Under the pieces are notes generated by a model. The model did no database searches. It was not told where the DNA came from and worked only from the letters and a program-made list of their open reading frames with translations. DNA of 64,000 nt from Mesostigma viride. Its lineage: Eukaryota > Streptophyta > Mesostigmatophyceae > Mesostigmatales > Mesostigmataceae. Positions 1 to 10,600 of this stretch are shown piece by piece. The position numbers were made by a program, and so were the translations under genes. Location of the stretch: the NCBI GenBank assembly GCA_009746045.1, contig RPFO01000225.1, positions 515,001 to 579,000 of the forward strand, written 5' to 3'. Positions within the stretch are counted from its first letter, which is position 1, and every line of letters starts with the position of its first letter.

Positions 1-159
1 ATGAGTTATGCTGCTCTTCCGAGACGTTTGCAACCGCCTTCTGCTGCCGTCGCAACCGCCTCCGGCAGCCTGGCAACACAGTTTCCGCACGATGCTGTAC
101 AAATAAAAAGGGTCGCCAGATGACCCAGGCAACCACAGGGGGGTATGCATTCACAGCGC

Positions 160-1548
160 ACCTCTCAAGCTCCTGATGCGGCTCATCCTGAACCGCCTGC
201 GAACCGCCTTGGGCGGCCACCTCAGCGAGACTCAGCACGGCTTCTGTCCTGGCCGCAACATAGTACAGGTGCTCTTCGCCACCCGCCGCCTCGTGGAGGA
301 AATGCACCGTCTCCAACCTGGTGAGTCCCCCCTGCACCTCCTGCTGGTGGACTTCATCAAAGCTTTCGACTCGGTACTCTGGCCTGCGTTGTGGGACATC
401 CTCGCTCTGTTCCGGATCCCCCTCCCCCTTATTGCTGTCAAACGCAACCTGTACGAAGGGTCCACCACCTCGGTGCACACTTCCTACGGGTCCACGCCAC
501 CATGCCCTCTTCAAAAGGGTGTGTGGCAGGGCTGCGTGCTCTCGCCCTACCTGTTCATTGTTGTGGTCGAATACGTAATGATTCAGGCGCGCAAGCGGTT
601 TGCTCGCATCGTGGGTAGAGAACCCGGGGTGAAGGTCGCCAACAAGTTCTGGGACGGCGCGGCGGACACGGAGATGAGGCTAGCGGAAATGATCTATGCC
701 GACGACACCCCCCTCTTTAAGGACACTGAGCACGTGCAGACATGGCTCGATTGCCTGGCCATTGAGGCCCGAGTGGTGGGTCTCAAGGTCAGCAAGAAGA
801 CCGAGGCCCTGACGGTCAGGCTCGACGACCCACCAGACCTCTTCGATCCCCCTCGATGGCTCTCGTGTCCCTTACCAGCCCGGCGTTCGGCTGCTGGGCA
901 GCGTACTCCCCAGCTGTGAGGCTGACATTGACAACCGTATCTCCCTTGCCTGGCACGCACTCCGCCAAGATAAAGCCCTCTTGCGCAAGCCCCTGGGCAA
1001 GCACGAGAAGCAGGACCTATTCAAGGTCCTGGTCCTCCCGGTTCTCACGTATGGCGCCGAGATGTGGACCCTCACAGTTGACCTCGAGAAAAAGTTGGAG
1101 GGCGCGGTCACCAATATGATGTGGTCAATCTTTGGTGTGGGATATGCTGTCCACGTTCGCAAGGAGGACCTGTATCTGGGCATGCCACTTATCACTAGCA
1201 CCATCGAGCAGCGCAACTAGTAGGGCACAAGTTTAGCTCGCACCAACCAGGTACTGAGACACCTCCCATGGCTCGTCCGCAGGGCTGCGGCCTGCAATGC
1301 CGGACAGGCACCTCCTCACGTGGGACGGGCCCAGCAATCTTACACGGCGGGCTGCCCGCACATTCAAAAAGCAACTGATAGAGGATATGGGGGGGATATT
1401 CCTCGCCGTGATTTGGAAAAAGATGCAGGACAAGGCCAAATGGGCCCAAGTAGTAGAAGACAACGACCCCCCTGCTGTGGGGAAGAAGTGTATTTGCTCC
1501 CGAGGGAAGCAGTCCCGGCGCGACCACTAGGGTCCAGCCCATCTACAT
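160..1548 (+). mobile_element. Decayed LINE (non-LTR) reverse transcriptase
   Basis: Remains of a non-LTR retrotransposon ORF2. The reading frame open at 176-919 carries the reverse transcriptase motifs in order: QHGFCPGRN, then DFIKAFDSV (first catalytic Asp), GVWQGCVLSPYLF, and YADDTPLF (the YADD catalytic box). A second frame at 981-1220 continues with VLPVLTYGAEMWTL, the conserved stretch after the RT thumb in many LINEs. A third frame at 1297-1530 has the C-terminal pattern of an RKK-type helix followed by a W-K-M-Q-D-K-A-K-W stretch. The three pieces lie in different frames, so at least two frameshifts have broken it, and no endonuclease domain is visible upstream within the window. A TTAA-rich tail at 1643-1685 may be its 3' end. 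The clade is not assigned. Confidence 0.88.
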
Positions 1549-2581
1549 AGACCAGATAGAATAGACCGGTAGGAATGTGTGCTCCACCCATCCATCCACC
1601 CATCGGGGTTACTACTCTTTGACTCCCCAAAGGGAGCACGAGTTAAATTCATTAATTAACTAATTAATTAATTTTACTAATCAATTAGCCTGATGTCACA
1701 GGGTGATCCACGTGATCGCACTGTTATTTATTTCCTCACATAGGATCAGTTTGCAACTTATTTGAAATTGCTTGATTCATTGATCAGTTAATCTAAGGAT
1801 AAGCGGAAGTTGGTGTGTACATGGTAGTAGATAGCCAGCATAGCATGGCCCTTCACGACCTGAACATGAGGGGTGCAAGTGCATGATCCTAGGCCATGTT
1901 CAAGGCCTGTATACTTCTCTGTGGCTGCATGAGGCATGGACCCTGGAAGTCGAAGAGAACCCGAGCACGTCTCGACGCGGCTTTGTCGTCATACTACATT
2001 CTGCGACATATCTTGGCAGCTATCTAGTCATGTACATGTGTGCCTATGATGAGCCACCCTCCAGATGATACCTAGCTTTATTTAATTATGCAGTGCCCAT
2101 GCAGGGGGTCACTCCCTGCTGAGAAGCCATGCCCTAGCTTTTGTATAGCTGTGCTGATCTTCCCCACCTATGACAGGCTCCCCTTAGCTGGGTGTTGCCT
2201 GAAACTCTAGGGTGGTGCAGGTGCCCTAGTGCACCTAGAGCAAGTGTTGTTTACATTCCCACCCTTGCAGGAAGTAGCTTAGAATGTATGATAGGCCATT
2301 TGCCCCTTCTCTGGGCTATGTGCTACATATACTCCCAACGGAGTTATGTTACAATTCAATTCAATTCAATTCAATCTTGGCAGCCCGACATCCATTACGT
2401 GTACGGCCAGCCATGCAAAGGTGCATACCAATGAGACGAATAAATTATATTAAAAATTAAGTTATAAAATGACTCTGCGCGATATGCTCACGCATTCATG
2501 CAGAAAGAGTTCAGTCAGCTGGCTGGGTGAGCTCATTATCGGATCCATCGATCAACACATTATACCTACATGCATATGTTC
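1549..2581. other. Intergenic stretch with TTAA tail and CAATT microsatellite
   Basis: No gene is supported here. It holds a TTAATTAATTAA-like tail near 1643-1685, just after a block (GACTCCCC then GGAGCAC) that recurs at 33900-33970, and a short pentamer array of CAATT at about 2352-2375. Small ORFs here have no recognisable features. Confidence 0.6.
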
Positions 2582-2851
2582 TGATTTGGCACGCCGCAAA
2601 GGTGACAACCATTTGCGTTCAGTGCCGGTCCGCGGAAAACGCGATCTGCAAATGAATCCAGGCCGGAATCGAACTGGGGACCTCTCGCACCCACTTGTGC
2701 TGACTATAGGACGGACGTCTCCTGATACTAAGGCATCGCCAGCTGACACCTACAGTCCAACCGCAAAAGTTCTCCTTTCCGGGGAGTGATGCAAGCCATT
2801 CGGATTATGTACTAGATAAATCATTCCAGATCTGTGTGTGTAGGAGTACTA
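2582..2851 (-). mobile_element. SINE-like element, copy A (tRNA-like head)
   Basis: About 270 bp closely matching a second copy at 15801-16074. Read on the minus strand it contains CCCAGTTCGATTCC, a good match to the RNA polymerase III B box of a tRNA T arm. About 60 bases upstream is a TGGCGATGCC stretch that could be a weak A box. The copies share the blocks GACGTCCGTCCTATAGTC and CCGCGGAAAACGC. These traits fit a tRNA-derived SINE. It is unlikely to be a functional tRNA because no full cloverleaf is evident. Confidence 0.65.
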
Positions 2852-4669
2852 CACACGTGTCCACTCGAGACTTGTTCAGTCTCGACACGTGAGACGGGCT
2901 GAACACGGCTGGAACCTTCTTTAGAAGGGGGCGTAGCATCACATATGTGCGCATGCATCACAACCTAGCTAGGCTAGCTGAGGACATCTCCACGAAGTTG
3001 CAGGCATGATTGATGCATCGATCTGGGCCGCCATGGGCCGTCTGGCGCTGGCTGAGGCGCATCCACAATTTACAGACTAAAATTGATGTCATGCCAAGTT
3101 TAGTCACACATCTGTATAATTTGGATTTAGTAGTGCTGTGAGGCCACAGATTGCAACAGTTGCCACTGCCGAGTCATCCTCAGGAACTTGGACATGGCGA
3201 CCGGGAAAACCAAGAAGCTCACTTCTTGGCGAGCTCTAGCACCAGCTTCATGCATGAGTCTGGAACTGCAAGGTGCTGCAGGGTCACGTCCTGCCCAAAT
3301 CACAAGGCTGGGCCCCCTCCAGTGCTCCTCACCTCAAGAGACATCGCCACCAGAGCCAGCTTCCTCTCTCGCCGCAAGCCAGAAGCTGGATCCCCAACCC
3401 CCTTTGGTCACTTGCAATGATCGACTGGACGCATGCTCAGCAGCAGTGAATCCGCCACGACCAGTGAGTGACCTGAAGACAAGCGCCCCAAGCTACCTCC
3501 CCCGCGAAGCCCAAGGTCTACACGCGGGATCGCCATGAAGAGCTTCCCCGGGAAGCGGCAGCTCTCGCAATGGTTCACATAACTGGTTTCAGAAGAAAAA
3601 AATAGTGTTGCCTTCCTCCCTCATGTGGCCTTTGGGGTCCTTGCGGCCTCCAACCTGCACCAGGTCAAGACGTGAAAATACTGACTCGCGGCCTATCACT
3701 TGAGTTCTGTTCACGACGAATATTAAGGCTACCCTCTTGGGTACCCCAGCCTGTTCATGATCAATCTCAGAATGCCTTCCATGTGGCATTCCATTCACCA
3801 TCCCGTTATTCAACGTCCCCCCCTGATGAAGGCACATTATTGGTAGTCCCTTGGCCCTTGCACTAATTGCTATCAGGGCTTCCACCCCCGGTGACCTGAT
3901 GCCACTCCTCCCATGTCCTTGCTCATGCATGGACACCAAGAATAAGCCACATCTACCGTGTTATCCGCGACTCAACGAAGTTCACGCCGCTCTGGCCGAA
4001 AAGGGCCTTGAGCATGAAGCGGGGCAGGGCGTACTGAACGGAACAAAGACAGAATGCAACAGCCAAGATGGCAGGGTCCCAGTTAGAAACCACCGCGACG
4101 TCGTCGTGGTCGCACACGGGATATACATGTATGTACAATGGTATCTCTTGTTAGCGTTGGCGTTGGCTATGTTTGGGTGCCTTCACTCGGATGTAAGCAA
4201 TTATAATTTAAAACATATATACAAATATGGGCGTTATCGTCACTTCCAAAAATGCCTGCCCAATGACGAACTGTCAAGAAAATCTTGGGGGACAATCACA
4301 GCCAAGGCAGGATGTAAAAGTACCGTTGCTGTGGGTCACCCTTCATGGCATGCTGTGTGCCACGTATCTGACGTATAACTGCCACAATCCCTTGCACATG
4401 CCCACTCTGTCGCCGTCCCGTGACAGCAAAGCGCCAAGACCCAGCGCACAGATTGGCTGACAGTTCAGCAGGCACCAAAATGCTAGTAACCGGCAAAAGA
4501 AATTCCACATACGGGCCAACGGTCTAAACCGATGCGTTCCCCGTGGGTGAAGAATGGCATAGGCATTAATGGACATGGTCACAAACAGTACACTTGGTGC
4601 ATTTCCCGTATTTGTCGTGTGTGTGCAATACAGCGAATGGCAAGGCTTCCCGGACAGACATCGTTAATA
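2852..4669. other. No gene seen
   Basis: About 1.8 kb without a convincing gene. Short ORFs (for example 3188-3538 plus and 3851-4378 plus) show no domain, no splice-phase support and no homologue that I recognise. The minus-strand gene to the right may have a 3' UTR or a further exon here if its last GC-type donor is used. Confidence 0.5.
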
Positions 4670-7600
4670 TCAGGCCACACTCCCAATGCACGGTGCCCAA
4701 CCCATCATCGCCCATCTAGCACTTGCCTTGATCAGCGCGCCAGGCCCTTTCTCGTTCGAGTCGATGACTGACAGCATCAGCCCCTGCGTGTCCACCAGCG
4801 CGTGCACCGCGTAGCCTTGCCTGCACACAGGGCGCGCGCGGTGTCCACGAGCCGTAGGCAGAGATGCACATGGGAACTGTAAGGGTGAGTGCGGTGTGCC
4901 CCATAACATAGTGATGTGCCGCAAGCAAAGGCACGGTTGCCGCGTTCAATGCTCATGCACAAGCGATGCACACGAAACGGGAGCCAGGAAGGGTAGAGAC
5001 ACGTAACAAGCTTGCGTGTTCATACAGCCATCAACCACGAATGCCGGAAGAGACATTTGGAAATGAAAAGCTGGTGATGGAGCAAGATAAGTTGGCACCC
5101 CGTCTGCCCAAGCCCACGCCGCCGCCACAAACAAAGACGAGCCCTGTACAAATAACTACAGCCGTGGGCGCACCAATGCAGATACAATGCAATTGCTGCG
5201 ATGCTAGCCAACACCAGTATGCCCGCTCCAGGACAGCTTCATCAGAGCCTGCAAAGACTCCCTTTCACGCCTTCTTGTCCACTTCTTCAACTCCTGCACC
5301 ATTCCCCCCCAGCAATCCAATCCCTGTACATCACCTCCCAAACCAATCAATCGTCCCCCCTGGCCCCCTCCCAAGACCATACCCAGGCATCACCACCACT
5401 GGTTAACCCCAGGCACTGATCCCAGGCCCTCCCCTCAGGCCCTCCCCCCGACCCCCACAGGCCCTCCCCCTGCCCCGCCCCTCTCACCCACCACATCTTG
5501 CCCCCCCCCCCCCACACACACACAGCAGCACCCCCCCCTTTTCACCCACTGCTTAATCCCCCCCTAAACCTACTGCATCTTGCCCCCCCCCCCCCCCCCC
5601 CCCAACGCATTCTCCCCCCCTCTCACCCCACCCATATCTTAGATCCCCACCCCCCCTCACCCACCGCATCACGTCGCGGACAAAGGCCGCGTCATCGCCT
5701 ACGTCCCTCCCCGCGTAGCGCGCCGTACGGTGCAGCCGCCGCAGGTAGACGTACGACGCGCCGTGGCCCAGCAGCTGCCGCTCGCGCTCCGCTGCAGGCA
5801 CAGTCCCACCCGAGCACCTGTCAACGACCGGCGAGGAGGCAGGGGGCAAGGGGGCGCCCGCCGTGGACTCCCCCTGCCCGTGGGGGTGCGGTTGCGGCGA
5901 CGAGAGGCAAAGCGCTGCCGATACGACGCGGCAGGGGGGATGCCAGCGGTGGCGAGGTTGGGGGGTTGTTTTTTTTGTTTTTGTTTTGTTCGGGGAGGCA
6001 AGGCCACGTACACCAAAGGAGTCGTAGTGGCCAGATCACTCACAAGGGCGGGGCGTGCTGGCATGCAAACGGGTGGATGGTAAGTGTGGACAATGTGGCC
6101 TTGAAAGAGCGGACGGGCTATATTCAGTGATGCCACCCATGATTGCTGCCACCCCACACCCATGTCTTCCACAAGTCTGGGAATGGAAGGCCTCACGAAG
6201 CTGAGCCCGCGCCCTCCGCATCCGAGGATGTCAGTGATTGCAAAAAAGCCTGTCATCACAGCAATGGGCAGATACGTGAACATGCCACCTGGCGCACGCA
6301 TTGCCCCAAGAACTTTGCTGCGCTAACAGGGCGATGGTGGATCTCTCCAACATACAACAACCTTTGCAAATATTGGATAGAACTACCTACCCTTGTACCT
6401 ACAAAGGAAGAGGACCGATGTGACCGCTCAAGTAATGACAGACTGTACCTATTGCTGCACCTCTGCTGGTCAGCCGTGCCCCAGAGCCGCGAAAACCGCA
6501 TGCTACTCGTGAGATGAGACCCGCGACCCCTGCTCTCCAAACCACAACCCCTGCTCCTACAATCCCTGGGACGGCATCCACAATAGGAATCCAAGGACTT
6601 AACCCTTGCTTGCCATTGCCAGCCCACCACCTCACAGCCGTGAAGTGCCTTTGTACGCGCTTAACAAGACACCCACCCATGCAAGTGCCATATCGGCAGC
6701 CTGCATCCGGCCTGATAATAAAACCTTACCATGGTACTACAGACCCGTGCTTCATGAGCACCACGCGCATCCATAGCATCCAAATAGGCCCACCTGCCCG
6801 CCTGACAACATGGCAGCAGGAGCGACTACAGCCGCTACTATGCCATGTGTCTACTGGCGGCATCCGTCACCAGTGGCATCTGCTACATGCACAGCACCAC
6901 ACCATCACTGGTTGATAACAACAACAACAACAATAATAATAACAACAACAACAATAATAATAATCACAATCACGTAGACTGCGTCACCTTGTTGTATCAC
7001 TGGATGCGCGACCTCGACACCAACAAGTGCCTCCTTGCATGCCACCGACACCTTACGACAAAGCCCGTGTGCGTTATAAACACATGGCCCTAATGAACCC
7101 AAGACATGACCGGCCTTCACCTCCATCCTTGCCCTTAAACCCCAAGCTGGATGGCTCTGTCGATGCTGCAGTGGACGGCGCAGCATTCCCTAAAACCCCA
7201 CCGCCCCCCTCCCCCTCCCCCCCCCCCCCCCCCTACCACCACGCACCGGTGTGGACAGCTCAGCCAGAGTACCTGCCAGCAAGACCAAAACCGAACCCCA
7301 GAAAAAAAGCCCAAAGGCCTCACATACACCGCGTGCCACCAACGCCACCGAGGCCAGAAGAGGATCACCTTGGGAGAAGTAGCTCCACCCGCAATAGCCC
7401 GGCTGCGACGGGTGCCGCACCGCCAGGTTGTACCGGAACGTGGCGTTGGCGTCGGCGTAGGCCAGCATGTTGTGGCTCAGGTCAAAGATATACCTGGTAG
7501 ACGGCACGTGGGACGCCGACGCCAGCAGGCAGAAGCCGATTCCGACACCACGGCAGTGCGATGTGGGTGTTAGCAACTAGGTGGGCAGCAAGCCAGCCGG

Positions 7601-10600
7601 AAGTGCTAACTCTAACGCTGGCTCCATCTTGGTTCCACGATTCCACGCTAACCCCAACCGTCCATTGTGAAATCCACTGTGTACTCATCCAACTTCGTAC
7701 CCATCTAGTGACTAGAAACCCTAGCGCTCGCAGCGGGCAGGGAGGAGCGGGGACCAGAAAAGGGGCAGCCTGGCCTATGGTGCTGTGGCAACTGTAAGAA
7801 TGCTATGGCCATTGGGGTGATGTCCCCCCCCCCCAATCTCTTCCCCCTATGATCCCCATGACTCAATATGCACGCGCATAGACCCACCAAAACACACATG
7901 CAAACACCTAGACGCACCACAGCAATCGCCACCACCAACCAACCCCTACCGCCACACACCACCATTATTCCCGCCAGACGCCACGACCCCCCCCCCCCCC
8001 CCCTATCCCCCGCCACACACCAACTGGCCAGCTTGACGAGTGCCGCCCCCGAGGACCGCATGTGGGCCATCATGGTGGCCAGGTAGTGCGGCGAATAGAA
8101 GGCGTCCGCGTCCCAGTTGGCCAGCACGTCTCCCAGGTCAGGTCTCTGGACCAGCATGTCGCGTTTCTGGCCCAGTGACTTGGCGCCGGGGGCGTGCATG
8201 TACACCACGCGCGGGTCGCCCAGCGTCTGGATCGGAGAACGATGCGAACCAAGTCCCAAAGGAGACGCAGAGATTGGGACACATGTGAGAACCGGCCTGG
8301 AACAAAACTACTGCCAGCCTCTACTGGGCGAGAACCAACTGCTGGGAACCGGCCTACAAGAAGTGCACACCGACCTGGAAGAAGTGTGAGGGCGCGGCCG
8401 CGTCGTCCAGCAGAAGCAGCTGCTTGTGCGGGTACGTCTGTGACGAGAACATGGAGTACAGCTGGGGGTGGCCGCGCACACGACCCAGCGAGGTGCAGAT
8501 GATCGACACCTGGCACGCACAAGAGGGGGCACACACAAGATGGGTGGGGTGGAGAAATCAGGGGCGATAGAAAGGGCGATTCGTACTGAGCGTCGTGCGC
8601 TCCCAGCGTAGGCATAGGGCTCGCCAACTCCCTGGAGGGAAGCTCGGGACACAAAGGGGGAATGTCCAGGGAACGTTTCAAACTGGAACTCGGCAAACAT
8701 AACATTTTTATTTAAAAAAATCTCAATGTAAGCATGTGCGGCCCTACCACTTACCAGCGGTGCGGACTTGGACGGATGAGTCGCCGCTGGGAGCAGCGCG
8801 TTGCTCCTCCGCGCCCTTGCCCTGCGCGCGCCCGCGCCCATCCCCCGCCAGGCGCCCCCCAGCGCTCGCACCCAGCCCTTGGCCCGCTGTAGGGGAGACG
8901 TCCGCCAGAGCGCAGCGATGTACTGCCATGCGCTTATCGTGCCCGTACCAGCCGTGCCCCTGTCACCCTCCTCAGCGCTGCTGGCATCCGCATCCCCCGG
9001 CAACAACCCCCGTGGCAACCCGGTCTCTGGGTCCAAGTCCTCCTCAGGCTCATCTACCTGGGTTATGCTCCCATTCTCACTACTGTCCGCTGGCAGCGCT
9101 CCCACTTCACTACCCGCACTCTCCTGCCTTGCCTGCGGTTCATCTTCACTATCTGAAGCCGTATTGAAGTCAACGTCAGCAACGCTGCTGGCATACGCAG
9201 GCGGTCTCGCCCCACCCCCGTCCTTTCCTGCCATGCCAACAGCCAACCCCCCACCCTCCCTGGCCATGCCTCTCTCATCACCCTCATGGCCACTGCTCGC
9301 CGCCTGCCCTTTGCCGCCCCCCCCCTCGTCATGTTTGTCCCATCGCCCCCAGTGGACCCCGTCTCCCCCCCAGCCGTCGTAACACCCCCCCCCTCCTCCT
9401 GCGTTGGCGGTTCCCACAGCGCATGCCCGCATGCCACGTGCAGGTCGCGCATAGCCTGCGGTGAGGGGTCCGCTGCCAGGCATCCCCACGCGTGCCGGTC
9501 CCTGCACCATGCCCGCAGGGACTTGGAGTAGCTGCGCTTGCCTGCGAGGAACCCAGAGCCGCCGCTGGCTCCGCTCCGCCCACTGCCACCATCACCCTTA
9601 TGCTGGCCGCTGGCGTCAGACCCAACCTGGTCCTGGCCTGCACCTGTACCTGGCTCGGGGGGGATTCCGTCTGTGGAGGCAGGGCCGCTCGCGATCCCAT
9701 ATCTGTTCTCCGTGATGTCTCTCCCCACTCCCATGGTCCCATTTTGAATCGCAATCTCAGGATCCACTGCCAGCTGGTTGACCCCCTGATGAGGCAGGCT
9801 GTGGCTGTGGGATGTGCCCCACCAGTGCCACGGCCATCCCCACCAGGACGCCTCGTCACCATCGTGCCTGTTGGCGGCGTATAGCGCGGGGCAGCCCCGC
9901 ACGCGGAAGGGGGCCGGGATGTCCACCCAGTACTCGCTCGGGAGAACCACCGACACCAGGAACCCTGCAGGTGCACCGGGCCAGCACACACACACGTGAC
10001 ATCGCACGGCACATGTGCAGGCTCTTCATGAAAAAGAAGGGAAGAGGGAGGCACGGGGTGGGGAGTGGGGGGTGGGGGGTGGGGGGTGGGGGGTGGGGGG
10101 TGGGGGGTGGGGGGTGGGGGGAAGGGGCATTGTGGAACATGCTCCATTTGTGTGCCCATCTTCATATGTGTCTATCAATATCTCAATATCTCAATATTTC
10201 ATATGCGTCTATCACGACATGATCCTGGCCGCGCTCAGTTCTCCACATCCCATGCGTCAACACGTTCCAACAAACACGCTTCGAACACGCTTTGTGTCCT
10301 CCACAACCCCATACCTACCCATGTCAACAACAAACACGCTTCGAACACGCTTTGTGTCCTCCACAACCCCATACCTACCCATGTCAACAACAAACACGCT
10401 TCGAACACGCTTTGTGTCCTCCACAACCCCATACCTACCCATGTCAACAACAAACACGCTTCGAACACGCTTTGTGTCCTCCACAACCCCATACCTACCC
10501 ATGTCAATAACCCCCCCCCACGCACCCACCTCAACAGCTCCCCCACCTACCTAGTGCCATGGCACCGCTGGCGAACCGTTGGCTTCGTAATCCACTCCCC

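Noticed and set aside
2655-2760. Functional tRNA gene inside the SINE
   Set aside because: The B box is good, but the A box is weak, no complete cloverleaf is seen, and a second copy shows it is a repeat.
5498-6301. Long overlapping ORFs near 5.5-6.3 kb
   Set aside because: Pro/Arg-rich shadows of poly-C intron sequence and of the GT2 exon at 5665-5791.
10235-10546. Repeat-bearing ORFs on both strands over the 60-bp array
   Set aside because: They stay open only because the unit is 60 bases long. They lie in an intron of a phased gene, and the units show no spacer structure, so neither a gene nor a CRISPR array.
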